NCBI GenBank assembly: GCA_934643455.1
Contig: CAKUBV010000005.1
Span: 62,001-126,000 of the forward strand
Direction of reading: 5' to 3'
Length of the DNA: 64,000 nucleotides
From: Candidatus Proelusimicrobium excrementi
Lineage (GTDB): Bacteria > Elusimicrobiota > Elusimicrobia > Elusimicrobiales > Elusimicrobiaceae
Below, one piece after another: positions 16,036-24,726 of the stretch. Within the stretch, counting starts at the first letter, position 1. The number at the start of each line of letters is the position of its first letter. Under the pieces are notes generated by a model, which searched no databases, was not told the origin of the DNA, and worked only from the letters and a program-made list of their open reading frames with translations. Both the position numbers and the translations under genes were made by a program.

Positions 16036-17021
16036 TGCAGTTTTGAAATTTCCTTTATTACCGAAGCTGTAAGCCTGGTTTTGATTTCTTCCAGCTTTGC
16101 GCCTTCAACTTTAAAACCGGCCGCGCGGGCGTGTCCGCCGCCGCCGAACAATACGGCTATTTTACTTACGTCAATCCTGCCTTTTGAACGCAAATTGACG
16201 GCTATTCTGCCGGGCTCTTCCCTTAAAAGGACGGAAACCTCGACGGAAGGTATCATTATCGGCTGGCTTACTATGCCCTGCGTATGGCGCGGGTCAACGC
16301 CCAAAAGTTCAAAATCGCGGGAAGTCAAAGTAATTTCCGCAAAAGTGCCGCCGTTTAAAAGGTTTAATTTTTCCAGCGCGCGGCCTAAAAGTTTAAGTTC
16401 TTTATAAGGCTTGGTGTTATATATTACCGTGTTTACTTTCTGAATATCCGCACCGTGCGCCAAAAGCACCGCGCCGACTCTCAAACTTTCAGCACCCGTG
16501 TTGGAGTGCAAAAAGCGGCCGGTATCGGTAACCAATCCCGTATAGAGGCAGGTGGCTTCCTCGGGGGTGATATCGGCTTTGACGTATTCAAAAAACTCGG
16601 TAATGATTTCCGCCGTGCTGGAAGCCTGCGCGTTTATATAATTTACGGTGCCGTAATTTTCCCCGGTGATATGGTGGTCTATATTGATTACGGTTTTTAC
16701 CGTATTGAACAAAGGCTCAAGATTGCCGCCGCGGTTCTTGTCGGAACATTCAAGCAGAATCATGGTGTCGAAATCAAACTCGTCGGGCAAAACGGAAAAG
16801 TTGACGGTATCAATCCCGGGCATAAAAAACAAGTCTTCCCCGGGGCGGTCTGAACTGAAAGGATAAACTTCCTTGCCCATACGCCTTAAAAAACTGCATA
16901 CGGCAAGGGTGGAACCCAAGCTGTCGCCGTCGGGGTTCTGATGCCCGGCCACAAAAAATTTGCGGCCCTTCTTCAAAGCTTTGGCTATGGCCTTAAAAGT
17001 CGGGTTATTTTTCTGCCTCAT
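16032..17021 (-). CDS. nrnA: NrnA-type nanoRNase / pAp phosphatase (DHH-DHHA1)
   Basis: A 329-residue DHH phosphoesterase. Metal-binding motifs are seen in order: GHQNPDGDSLGSTLA, the DHH motif in VINIDHHITGENYG, and the tail motif GGGGHARAAGF of the DHHA1 domain. Known NrnA proteins degrade 2-5 nucleotide RNAs and remove the 3' phosphate of pAp. In the first motif the usual His-Asn-Pro-Asp appears as HQNPDGD. It overlaps rbfA by 17 bases and truB by four, so all are translated from one message. Confidence 0.94.
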   Translation of the reverse strand: MRQKNNPTFKAIAKALKKGRKFFVAGHQNPDGDSLGSTLAVCSFLRRMGKEVYPFSSDRPGEDLFFMPGIDTVNFSVLPDEFDFDTMILLECSDKNRGGNLEPLFNTVKTVINIDHHITGENYGTVNYINAQASSTAEIITEFFEYVKADITPEEATCLYTGLVTDTGRFLHSNTGAESLRVGAVLLAHGADIQKVNTVIYNTKPYKELKLLGRALEKLNLLNGGTFAEITLTSRDFELLGVDPRHTQGIVSQPIMIPSVEVSVLLREEPGRIAVNLRSKGRIDVSKIAVLFGGGGHARAAGFKVEGAKLEEIKTRLTASVIKEISKLQ

Positions 17022-17364
17022 GGGATTTCTCTATTTTAGAAAATATCTTTTCCACCCTGGAAGCGCGTTCCGGGGTGTCGTCGATTTCAAAGGAAAAAGA
17101 CGGTATCCTTTTAATGTGTATTCTTTTCCTGAGCAAGGCTCCGATTTCCCCCCGCAAAACGGAAAGATTATGCGCCGCTCTTTTTTTATCTTCGTCACTG
17201 CCGAAGACGGAATAAAACACCTTGGCCGAAGCCAAATCCTTGGATATCCTTACGCCCGTAACCGTTATAAACCCGCTGAAACTGCCGCTGGCTATCATAC
17301 GGCTGATAATCGTATTGATTTCTTCCAAAAACAGAGTTTCCAATCTTTTAGTTCTGTCTATCAT
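17005..17364 (-). CDS. rbfA: ribosome-binding factor A
   Basis: A 119-residue protein of RbfA length, with the KH-like fold features: N-terminal helix RTKRLETLFLEEINTIISR, the strand FITVTGVRISKDLASAKVFYSVFG, and the C-terminal IPSFSFEIDDTPERASRVEKI. RbfA assists late 30S maturation around the 5' end of 16S rRNA. The start codon has no Shine-Dalgarno; instead TAAAAT lies six bases upstream, so the operon message is probably leaderless. It heads the operon rbfA-nrnA-truB-ribF. Confidence 0.93.
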   Translation of the reverse strand: MIDRTKRLETLFLEEINTIISRMIASGSFSGFITVTGVRISKDLASAKVFYSVFGSDEDKKRAAHNLSVLRGEIGALLRKRIHIKRIPSFSFEIDDTPERASRVEKIFSKIEKSHEAEK

Positions 17365-17370
17365 AGTTAT

Positions 17371-17379
17371 ATTTTACCA
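17371..17379 (-). promoter_or_regulatory. extended -10 promoter of the rbfA operon (leaderless layout)
   Basis: On the minus strand TGGTAAAAT, then six bases, then ATG. Confidence 0.5.
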
Positions 17380-17403
17380 AATTAGCGCGGTATAATCATT
17401 GGC

Positions 17404-17450
17404 AAAAACCCCGCCTTTGCTTGCGCTTAGGCGGGGCGGTTAGTTGAGAG
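17404..17450 (-). terminator. cassette-type terminator with conserved tail, copy 1
   Basis: On the minus strand CCCCGCC / GGCGGGG followed by TTTTTG. The bases just before the stem, read on the plus strand as CGGTTAGTTGAGAG, recur at three other loci next to small secreted-protein genes. Confidence 0.75.
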
Positions 17451-17500
17451 ACTTTTAAGCCTAAAAGTTACTTTACATATTCCACCGCGCCGGTATCGGA

Positions 17501-17650
17501 CTAATCCTGCCTGCCTTCATTCGTATTGGGATAAAGCAATTCCGCTTTACGGCAGTATGCATACCCCCAATAAGTGTTCCCGCATTTGGAATAATCGATA
17601 TCATCACGATTGCCAACCAGGCCAATTGGCTGTGAGAACCCGGCGGCATG
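17501..17650 (-). pseudogene. C-terminal remnant of a secreted or pilin-like protein
   Basis: About 40 sensible residues precede a stop at 17501, including DYSKCGNTYWGYAYCRKAEL with two cysteines, in the style of pilin or small secreted-protein C-termini. Upstream the frame dissolves into repeat sequence with no credible start. It stands just before a cassette-type terminator, as the intact cysteine-rich genes do elsewhere. The identity is inferred mainly from position. Confidence 0.35.
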
Positions 17651-17731
17651 TGAGTTAAAAATCACGCGAGAGCGCAACTTAGACCGAGTTAAAACTATGC
17701 GAGGGCTCAACCTGCGTGGGCTTACGAATTT

Positions 17732-17827
17732 GAGCTGGATTTGTATTTTTGAGGAAGGAGGTATACTAAGTATGATGCCGCCGAAGGCGGCGCAGTATCC
17801 GACTGAGGAAAAAATGCAAAGACGGCC
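17732..17827 (+). repeat. long imperfect palindrome, copy A1
   Basis: Core TATACTAAG, ATGAT, inner stem GCCGCC-GAA-GGCGGC, GCAGTAT, with outer arms of about 35 bases that also pair imperfectly (GATTTGTATTTTT against AAAAAATGCAAA). Confidence 0.85.
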
Positions 17828-17914
17828 AAATGCGGAAGTCTGCCAGCCGCGAGAATAGCATTTCACGCGAGTAAAAACTGTGCGAAAATGCTAGCGGCGT
17901 GTTTTGTTGATTTT

Positions 17915-18010
17915 GGAGCGGATTTTAATTTTATTCTAAGCGCAGAATACCTAGAACGATGGCGGCTCTGCCGCCGCGGTATTTAAGCGAAGAAAAAATT
18001 TAAAGCCGAC
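17915..18010 (+). repeat. long imperfect palindrome, copy A2
   Basis: Same layout, but the inner stem is reversed to GGCGGC-TCT-GCCGCC and the flanks read GAATACC and GGTATTT. Outer arms GGATTTTAATTTT and AAAAAATTTAAAG pair. Confidence 0.82.
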
Positions 18011-18245
18011 CAAAAGCGGCAAAGTGCTAGCCGTGAAAGATAACTATAGACCGAGCAAAAAACATAAAGCAGGCCAAATACGGAAGTCTGCCAGCCGTGA
18101 GTACGCAATATCACGCGAGTAAAGAGCCTCAATTTACACAAAAATAGAAAATTGTTAGCCGTGAGAGCAGAACTTAACACGAGCAAATAAAAGCGGCAAA
18201 GTGCTAGCCGTGAAAAATAAATATAGACCGAGTTTAATACCCAAC

Positions 18246-19916
18246 CTAAAGGATGTAACGCGTCCTATCCGCATACTCCCTTATCAAATTATAAATAGGA
18301 GTTTCGGGCTTGCCGTCCTCAGCCCGTACCGCGCGGCCGCAAGCGTCTACACCTTGGAAATTTTTATAATTCGGGTCGGCGCCGGCTTCCAATAAAAGTT
18401 TTACCGTTTCCATTGAACACAAAGAAGCCGCAAACATCAAAGCGGATTCCCCTCCTTTTTTATATTTGGCGCCGTTTTCGTTTCTGTATATTATAGGGAT
18501 ATTCGGGTCCGCTGTTCTCTGTAAAAGCCAAGCCGCTTTGGCATAATTTCCCGTGGAGCAGGCTTGAAGAAGAGGCGTCCAGCAATGATAGTAGACGACG
18601 TTATCAAACATCAAGCCGCTTCCCGGGGAATATTCCGCGTCTACATTCGCACCGGCCTGAAAAAGCAATTCCAAAATATTTATATCAGAGGCAGAAACAA
18701 AAGCCGCATTGACAGTTTGCCCGGAAGCTTCCGCCGAATGCTCTTTAATATAATCTATATTTCCTTTGACGGCGGCATTTAAAAATTCTTTATTGATAAC
18801 AGGCTTTTCTTTTTTTGGCGCGCCGAACCTGAACAACAAATCAATTATTTCCACATTTCCAATTTGAAAGGCTATATCAATGGCTGTTTCCGGCTTGTCA
18901 TGCAATACATTTTTTGCCCCGCGGTGCCCTTTATAGTTGATATCCGCGCCGGATTCCGCCAAGCGGCTGGCCAGAAGGAAATTATCGTTTTCTACGGCCA
19001 GCATTAACGGGGAAAAATTATCTTCGTCATCGACGTCAGCCATACCGGCGACGAGTTCCGTATGAATATGCGGGATATTCACGTCGGCCCCTTTATCAAT
19101 CAGCCAAAGAGCTTTTTTAGTATTATTGTTTTTGCAAGCCTCGGTTAAAGCGGTATAGGACCATGTTTCCCGCCAGACGCTTTCGGCCCGGCTGCCGGCG
19201 TCTTGCGCGTCAACCCACACGCCGGAAGAAAACAAAAGTTCCGCGATTTCAACCGAAGGCGTATAAACAAAAGCCAGTTTGCGTATATCCAAAGGGACAT
19301 CACTTAAGTGTTCTTTTACATATTGGATATCGCCCTCCTGCGCCTTTTCGATAAAATACTTTTTAGGGTGTTTCGGGCTTTGCGGATTTTTCGGAGTTTG
19401 GGGGGCTTTAGTATTTTCCGCATTTTCGGCTTTACCGGCGCAAGTATCAGTTTTATCCATAAGCATATCTATAATTGCATCGGGAGCCTTAACCGATACG
19501 GCTACGTCCAGAGCCGTCCGCCCCCATACGTCTTTATAATTTTTATTTATCTTAGGGGAAGAAAGCAATTCTTTTACCGACTCGACGTCGGCATTTTCAA
19601 TCGCGGCAAATAAAACAGGCTTTTTAAAAGCGTCTTGGCAATTAACGTCCGCGCCGGCTTCGATAAGTGTTTTAACGAGGACAATATTTTTCCCCAATAC
19701 GGCTTTTAACAGGACGGGACGTTTAAATTTATCTTTGCAATTCGGATCTGCGCCGCCTTCAAGAAGCGTTTTAACAATAGCCAAATCATTGCATCTAACC
19801 GCTTCCGCCAAGGCTTCTTTCTTGGTTTCCGCGTCGGCGGAATTTAAAAATTCGGTTATATAATCAATATTCCCGGTTCTGGCCGCTTGAGTAAATTTGA
19901 ATTTATCGCAAGTCAC
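18246..19916 (-). CDS. ankyrin-repeat protein
   Basis: A 556-residue protein from a GTG start preceded by a G-rich ribosome site. It consists of about ten ankyrin repeats, recognisable by motifs such as IVKTLLEGGADPNCKDKFKR, VKTLIEAGADVNCQD, KALWLIDKGADVNIPHIHTE and VKLLLEAGADPNYKNFQG. A Pro/Lys/Asn-rich hinge near residues 165-190 (containing TPKNPQSPKHPKK) separates two repeat blocks. No signal peptide or membrane segment is visible, so it is probably cytoplasmic or exported by another route. Ankyrin domains mediate protein binding; the partner is unknown. Its 3' end abuts the locus 1 repeat scaffold directly. Confidence 0.93.
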   Translation of the reverse strand: MTCDKFKFTQAARTGNIDYITEFLNSADAETKKEALAEAVRCNDLAIVKTLLEGGADPNCKDKFKRPVLLKAVLGKNIVLVKTLIEAGADVNCQDAFKKPVLFAAIENADVESVKELLSSPKINKNYKDVWGRTALDVAVSVKAPDAIIDMLMDKTDTCAGKAENAENTKAPQTPKNPQSPKHPKKYFIEKAQEGDIQYVKEHLSDVPLDIRKLAFVYTPSVEIAELLFSSGVWVDAQDAGSRAESVWRETWSYTALTEACKNNNTKKALWLIDKGADVNIPHIHTELVAGMADVDDEDNFSPLMLAVENDNFLLASRLAESGADINYKGHRGAKNVLHDKPETAIDIAFQIGNVEIIDLLFRFGAPKKEKPVINKEFLNAAVKGNIDYIKEHSAEASGQTVNAAFVSASDINILELLFQAGANVDAEYSPGSGLMFDNVVYYHCWTPLLQACSTGNYAKAAWLLQRTADPNIPIIYRNENGAKYKKGGESALMFAASLCSMETVKLLLEAGADPNYKNFQGVDACGRAVRAEDGKPETPIYNLIREYADRTRYIL

Positions 19917-20020
19917 TTTCCCCCCCTTGTCATAATTGCCGCTTTATATTTATATTAACAATTTTGCGGGAGCGGAGCCTTATTTTCCCGATAAAAACAT
20001 AAAATCGTGAAAAAAAGACA

Positions 20021-20052
20021 AAAAAACGGAGGGCTCTTACTTCGCCCTCCGT
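20021..20052 (-). terminator. terminator of the trigger factor gene
   Basis: On the minus strand CGGAGGGC / GAGCCCTCCG with a seven-base loop, then TTTTTT. Confidence 0.85.
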
Positions 20053-20075
20053 TCGGTTCTTACTTAATAAAACTT

Positions 20076-21356
20076 CTATTTTATTTTGGCGTTGCTTTTA
20101 AGGAAATCAAAAACTTTCCTTTCATTGATAGTCGCCATTACTTCGTCTTTGCGGTCATTGAAGAATTTTTTGATATTGGCTTCTTCTTTCGGCTGGGAGG
20201 CCAAAGCTTTGTCAAGTTCGGCTTTCCAGTCTTCTTCCGTGGCTTCAAGTTTTTCGGCCTCGGCTATCGCGTGTACGATATAGCCGATTCTGAGATCTCT
20301 TTCAACGCCGGGGCGCATTCTTTCGGCGAAGGCTTTTTTGTTTTCTTCGCTGAGTTCCGGGTTCTTGCCGCCGAACATTCTGTTAATGAAGTTTGCGACT
20401 GAAATCTGCGTATAATATTCCACAAGGCCGGAAGGCAAATCAAAACCGTTTTCTTTTACCAAAGCGTCTTCAATCTGTTTTACCACGTCCCTTTCGGAAG
20501 AGGTTTTGGCTTCTCTTTCCATAGAGGTTTTTACAGTTTCTTTAAGCTTTTCAACATTGTCAAAACCCATATCTTTGGCAAAAGCGTCGTTAAGCTCGGG
20601 TTTTACTTTCTTTTTGATTTCCTCGACCTGAACGGTAAAGTTTATGGTGCCGTCGTCGATTTTAGCGTCAAAAGTTCTGCTTTCGCCTTTTTTGGCGCCT
20701 TTAATGGCGTCGGCCAAACCGGCTACGGTCTGCGGGGCAGACATATCGACAAGCTCGCCGTCGCTGGAATATTTTTTGTCGGCTTTGCCGTCTTTGCTGC
20801 CGCTGTATTTTACAACTACGAAATTGTTATCTCCTACCGCCGCGCCTTCCGCTTCGGCTTCAAGGCTGGAATTATGTTCAAGCACTTCGTTCAAATGTTT
20901 GTTGACGTCTTCTTCGGAAACGGTTTCCGACTTTTTGGTTACGGCTATGCCTTTGTAATCTTTAACTTTAAATTCCGGGGCGACGTCCACGCTCATTTCA
21001 AAGGAGAAAGCTTTATTTTCACCGAAGGTTGAAAAATCGGCTTTGGTTACGGCCGGGGCCATTACGGCTTTAAGTTCGCTCTTTTCCAAAGCTTTGGAAG
21101 AGGCGTTTCTGATAACCAAATCGGCGGCCCTTTCGGTAATATGCGGGACAAAATTCTTTTTTACGATATCCAAAGGCACTTTGCCGGCCCTGAAACCCTG
21201 CATTTGGGCTTTAGCCTGCACTTGCAGCAAAGCATTGTGAAAGCATTTATTTACAAGGCTGGGTTCGGCCGTAACTTCCAAAACTACGGTGCAGCCTTTT
21301 TTTGAAATTTCTTTGGTCTTTACTTCATTATCCTGGGCAACTGCGAAACTGGACAT
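20076..21356 (-). CDS. tig: trigger factor, ribosome-associated peptidyl-prolyl isomerase chaperone
   Basis: The ATG at 21356 has CAGGAG upstream and gives 426 residues, normal for trigger factor. The N-terminal ribosome-binding domain contains MQGFRAGKVPLDIVKKNF, where the family signature is GFRxGxxP. The middle part is a weak FKBP-like domain (around KGESRTFDAKIDD), and the C-terminal helical arms include RMRPGVERDLRIGYIVHAIA. It receives nascent chains at the exit tunnel. A longer open frame runs upstream but only through two tRNA genes, so I do not accept it. The gene is likely co-transcribed with these tRNAs. Confidence 0.94.
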   Translation of the reverse strand: MSSFAVAQDNEVKTKEISKKGCTVVLEVTAEPSLVNKCFHNALLQVQAKAQMQGFRAGKVPLDIVKKNFVPHITERAADLVIRNASSKALEKSELKAVMAPAVTKADFSTFGENKAFSFEMSVDVAPEFKVKDYKGIAVTKKSETVSEEDVNKHLNEVLEHNSSLEAEAEGAAVGDNNFVVVKYSGSKDGKADKKYSSDGELVDMSAPQTVAGLADAIKGAKKGESRTFDAKIDDGTINFTVQVEEIKKKVKPELNDAFAKDMGFDNVEKLKETVKTSMEREAKTSSERDVVKQIEDALVKENGFDLPSGLVEYYTQISVANFINRMFGGKNPELSEENKKAFAERMRPGVERDLRIGYIVHAIAEAEKLEATEEDWKAELDKALASQPKEEANIKKFFNDRKDEVMATINERKVFDFLKSNAKIK

Positions 21357-21379
21357 AATTTCTCCTGTACAAAAAACTA

Positions 21380-21460
21380 TGGACGGAGAGGGACTTGAAC
21401 CCTCACGGAAAATCCATACGGTCCTAAGCCGTACGCGTCTGCCAATTCCGCCATCCGTCC
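21380..21460 (-). tRNA. tRNA-Leu (anticodon TAG)
   Basis: An 81-base class II tRNA. Acceptor GGACGGA pairs with TCCGTCC, discriminator A, anticodon loop CTTAGGA, and a variable arm of about 10 bases. CCA is not encoded. Confidence 0.94.
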
Positions 21461-21487
21461 ATTGTATTAACTGATTTAAAATTGAAG

Positions 21488-21560
21488 TGGGCCATACAAG
21501 GCTCGAACTTGTGACCTTACGCTTAAGAGGCGTCTGCTCTACCAACTGAGCTAATGGCCC
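21488..21560 (-). tRNA. tRNA-Lys (anticodon CTT)
   Basis: A 73-base cloverleaf. Acceptor GGGCCAT pairs with ATGGCCC, discriminator A, anticodon loop CTCTTAA with an ACGC/GCGT stem, T arm containing AGTTCGAGC. Confidence 0.94.
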
Positions 21561-21575
21561 TTCCTTTATGAAGAA

Positions 21576-21584
21576 ATTATAACA
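21576..21584 (-). promoter_or_regulatory. extended -10 promoter of the tRNA-Lys/tRNA-Leu/tig unit
   Basis: On the minus strand TGTTATAAT about 15 bases before the tRNA-Lys 5' end, with a moderate -35 TTTGCA at 18-base spacing. Confidence 0.65.
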
Positions 21585-21761
21585 AATAATTTCAAACCCT
21601 GCAAATCGCCGATAGGCTTCGGCATTGTTTTTGCGTGCGGGCTGAAGCGGCCCGCAAGGCCTGAAATAATTTATAGACAAATTATAGCAAAAAAGTGATA
21701 CAATAGCATTATCTTTGTAAACAATTTGCAATTTAACTCGAAAATAAGGAGAAGATTATTA

Positions 21762-23588
21762 ATGAGAAAACTATTATTAATAGCGTTTGCTTCTTTGCTG
21801 AGCGCAGGGGTATTTGCGCTTAACGCACAGGCAAAAACCTATACTGCGGACACGGACACCGATACTTTGATGATGGATCACAAAGTATTGGAACTGGGCG
21901 ATAAGTACGTCGCGGTTTTAAGTTCCATGTTCCAGGAAGAGGCGACGCGCGCCGGCACTTTGGGGTACCATTCCGATTTGCAGGAAAGGGACGTCCAGGC
22001 GCAAGTCAGCAGAAGGCAGACTTTGCTTTCCCTTCAGGAAGCTTTGGGCAGAATAAACCCCAAAGCACTTTCCTCGTACACGAAAGTGGACTATTATATC
22101 CTTAAAGAAATTATCAGCAAAAAGCTTTTCGCCATAGATACGGAAAACGAACTTTCCAAAAATCCCCTTTGGTATTTGCAGAGCGTGGACGCGGTTTACG
22201 ATATACTTTTGAAAGATTACGCCTCCCGGGCGGACCGTCAGCGCGACGCTTTAAAAAGGGTTCAGGCTTTGCCGGAAATTTTGGAACAGGGCAAAGTAAA
22301 CCTTGATAATCCGCCGGATTTATATTTAAGGCTGGCGATAGAAAAGGCTCAGCTGGCGTATTCCTCCTTTAATAACGTCAACTTCCTTTTAACGAAACTC
22401 AGCTTGGACGAATATACTAAAGATCAAACCAAAAAAGCCTGCGCCGCCGCGCAGACCGCGCTTAAATCCTATGCGGACTTCCTTAAAGACACCATGCTTA
22501 AAAAGGACTATGTGGACTTCCGCCTCGGCGAAGAAAACTTTGAAAGACTTTTCAAAGACGTTTATCAGCAGGAAATGCCTTTTGCGAAATTAAAGAAAAA
22601 CCTTGATAAAGAACTTGAAAACAGCAAAAAGAACCTTATAAGGGCAATTACGCCGATTGTGGAACCCACTCTTACGGAAGAAGAAAAAGCCGACAGAACC
22701 GACAAAAAAGGCTTAATCAACATACTTCCGCAGGATTATTACAGAGCGGTTAAAACTTTTACCGCCAACCCCGGCGCAAAACGCCTTTTGGACGCTTACG
22801 CCACAGTATTTAAAAAGGCGACGGTGTTCTTTGCCGAGCAAAAGCTCTTCCCCGCAGGCGCGCTGCAAGTGGTAATCGCGCCCGCGCCAAAATATCTTTC
22901 CAACAAGCTTACGCCGATTTCTTATCTGCCGCCTTTCCCGCTGCTCAACAAACAAATGGGCGACCTTTTGGTAAGCATGCCCAAAGCGGAAGATAAAGAG
23001 GCTCTCGCCTCCCGTTTCAACAACGGCAAAATAAAGTTTGACGTGCTTGAATACATCACCCCCGGCAAAAACCTTATGTATTCCATAGCGACGGAAGAAG
23101 GCAGAGTTTTAAGGAAATTATCCAACGACCCGTTTTATATCAACGGTTGGGTAAAATATTCCCTTAATACCGCCGCTTCCACGGAATTGTTCTCTTCCGC
23201 GGAAGATAAAATAAATTTGGCGTGGTTCAACTATTCCAAAGCTTTGCTCGCCGTGGCCGAATACAATATGCAAACCAATGCCGCCAATTATACTCAGACG
23301 GTGGACTTCTTGGTGGAAAACGGTATGCTTAAGGAAGAAGCCGAGGCTAATGTGGATTACCTCGCCCTTAACCCGATGGACGCGGTGGCTTACGTGGTCG
23401 GCCAGCAGGAATTTGATTATTTGAAAGCTAAATACGCAAAGAAAATAAACAAGAAACTGACGCTTGCCGATTATCACGAAAGGCTGCTTTCCTTGGGCCG
23501 CGTTCCCATAAGAACGCTTGACGAAGCCATGTCCAAAGAAATGGAAGAAAAGAAGACGGAAAGCTTCTTTAACATGACTTATTTCTAA
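21762..23588 (+). CDS. exported DUF885-like protein with a degenerate metal site
   Basis: From the ATG at 21762, preceded by AAGGAGAAG, this is 608 residues with a clear signal peptide (residues 1-24, ending NAQAKT). The body is long and helical and follows the DUF885 order, with C-terminal hallmarks YVVGQQEFDYLKAKYAKK and a LADYHERLLSLGRVPIRTL ending. Known DUF885 members have a zinc-type HExxPGHxxQ motif. The corresponding stretch here reads EYITPGKNLMYSIATEEG, in which the histidines are absent, so it is probably not a metallopeptidase. It has its own promoter region and terminator. Confidence 0.75.
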   Translation: MRKLLLIAFASLLSAGVFALNAQAKTYTADTDTDTLMMDHKVLELGDKYVAVLSSMFQEEATRAGTLGYHSDLQERDVQAQVSRRQTLLSLQEALGRINPKALSSYTKVDYYILKEIISKKLFAIDTENELSKNPLWYLQSVDAVYDILLKDYASRADRQRDALKRVQALPEILEQGKVNLDNPPDLYLRLAIEKAQLAYSSFNNVNFLLTKLSLDEYTKDQTKKACAAAQTALKSYADFLKDTMLKKDYVDFRLGEENFERLFKDVYQQEMPFAKLKKNLDKELENSKKNLIRAITPIVEPTLTEEEKADRTDKKGLINILPQDYYRAVKTFTANPGAKRLLDAYATVFKKATVFFAEQKLFPAGALQVVIAPAPKYLSNKLTPISYLPPFPLLNKQMGDLLVSMPKAEDKEALASRFNNGKIKFDVLEYITPGKNLMYSIATEEGRVLRKLSNDPFYINGWVKYSLNTAASTELFSSAEDKINLAWFNYSKALLAVAEYNMQTNAANYTQTVDFLVENGMLKEEAEANVDYLALNPMDAVAYVVGQQEFDYLKAKYAKKINKKLTLADYHERLLSLGRVPIRTLDEAMSKEMEEKKTESFFNMTYF

Positions 23589-23611
23589 GTTTTCATTTCT
23601 TAGATTGCAAT

Positions 23612-23644
23612 TTACCCCCGGTTCAAAAAGCCGGGGGTTTTATT
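23612..23644 (+). terminator. rho-independent terminator after the DUF885-like gene
   Basis: Stem ACCCCCGG / CCGGGGGT with loop TTCAAAAAG, then TTTTATTT. Confidence 0.87.
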
Positions 23645-23670
23645 TATCTTAAATTATTTTCACGATAAAA

Positions 23671-24726
23671 TTATATTGCGGACTTTTTTCTGTTGCAGTC
23701 TTTACAAAGCATTTGACAATTTTCGGCGGTAGTATGCCCCCCTTTGCTCCAAGGAGTTATATGGTCGGCTTCCATTTCCTCAAGGGCAAAATGTTTGCCG
23801 CATTTAACGCAAATACCTTTTTGCTTTTCGTAAGTTTGACGTTTTATTTTATCGCTGAAAAGGCGTAGGTTTAAACTCCTTTCGTTCCTTGTAAGCACAT
23901 AATCATAAATACCTTTTTTATTGCTTATATCATCGTCTTCCATTAAAACGGAAATTTCCTTTTCCAAGGCGGCGGTATCAAATTTTTCGTTTTTATACTT
24001 GTTATACAAAAGGCCCCAATTTACGCCTTTCATTTCTTTGCGGTATTTTATAAAAGTAAGTTTTACCCAGTTTATAACGCTTTGGAAGTACAGCCACAGT
24101 TCATTTGCGTTTTGCTCGTGCTGATGATTAGCCATATAAACCTGCACATTCCCCTTTGAAAGCCAATTTAAGGCCGTTTCCAAATAATCTTGGCGTATAG
24201 GCGAACCGTTTATATAATTGCTTGCCAATCCGTAAGCCGGGCCGCCTGTTTTTGAAAAATACCTCTTTGCGTCGCTTACAAAAGGCCCGTGATAGGTTGC
24301 GTTTAAAAGCTCCTGCCTTGTAAGTTTTTCCCCAGCTATATTGATTGTTTCAAACCAAGAAAGTTTTTCGCTGTCCGTACCCGTACAAAGATACACCATA
24401 AGTTTATAATCAAGCAAACGCTGTTTGGTGTCTGCGGGCAAATTGTGAATATATTTCATATCAAAGGCAAAATCCCCGTTGACGTATTGGCAGAGTGAAA
24501 GCGTGCGCTGCTCTTCCCGCACCGCCCAATACATAACATTTAAAGGAAAGCTTTTTAGCACCGTATCAATTACGGCATCACGCTGTTTCGCTTTATAAAT
24601 AAATTCTCTTTGATAAGGCGGTCTTATATCCAATTTGCCGTCCAAGCCCACTACGCCGCTTTCCGCATTATCACGGTAGCCTTCCGTAAGTTCCCTTACG
24701 CTGATTTCTTTAAGTTCTATTTTCAT
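23671..24726 (-). CDS. DUF262-HNH protein, putative endonuclease of a restriction-modification pair
   Basis: A 351-residue protein. Residues 30-90 match the DUF262 (GmrS/ParB-like) start, with RPPYQREFIYKAKQRDAVI and the later EEQRTLSLCQYVNGDF in place of the usual DGQQR block. The C-terminus is an HNH nuclease domain: CVKCGKHFALEEMEADHITP, then SKGGHTTAENCQMLCKDCN, with the two CxxC zinc pairs and the catalytic His. Its start shares bases with the stop of the EcoRI-type methylase gene (TAATG), so the two are translated together. I infer that it is the cutting partner of that methylase. Specificity is unknown. Confidence 0.85.
   Translation of the reverse strand: MKIELKEISVRELTEGYRDNAESGVVGLDGKLDIRPPYQREFIYKAKQRDAVIDTVLKSFPLNVMYWAVREEQRTLSLCQYVNGDFAFDMKYIHNLPADTKQRLLDYKLMVYLCTGTDSEKLSWFETINIAGEKLTRQELLNATYHGPFVSDAKRYFSKTGGPAYGLASNYINGSPIRQDYLETALNWLSKGNVQVYMANHQHEQNANELWLYFQSVINWVKLTFIKYRKEMKGVNWGLLYNKYKNEKFDTAALEKEISVLMEDDDISNKKGIYDYVLTRNERSLNLRLFSDKIKRQTYEKQKGICVKCGKHFALEEMEADHITPWSKGGHTTAENCQMLCKDCNRKKSAI

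Larger units (their letters stand above)
17640..18245 (+). repeat. repeat scaffold, locus 1
   Basis: No gene. The stretch is built of two long palindromes (listed separately) and short units of the form GCTAGCCGTGAG, 12-18 bases, then (A/C)CGAG and a few A, seen at about 17844, 18027, 18091, 18156 and 18203. Several units contain CGTGA/TCACG self-complementarity. The same units occur at 34.1-34.3, 61.1-61.3 and 63.6 kb. Confidence 0.85.

Noticed and set aside
17640..18245. CRISPR array
   Set aside because: Repeats are unequal in length and spacing, spacers are partly repeated, and no cas gene is present.
21356..21731. N-terminal extension of trigger factor
   Set aside because: The extra codons run through tRNA-Leu and tRNA-Lys. 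The ATG at 21356 has a good ribosome site and gives the normal length.
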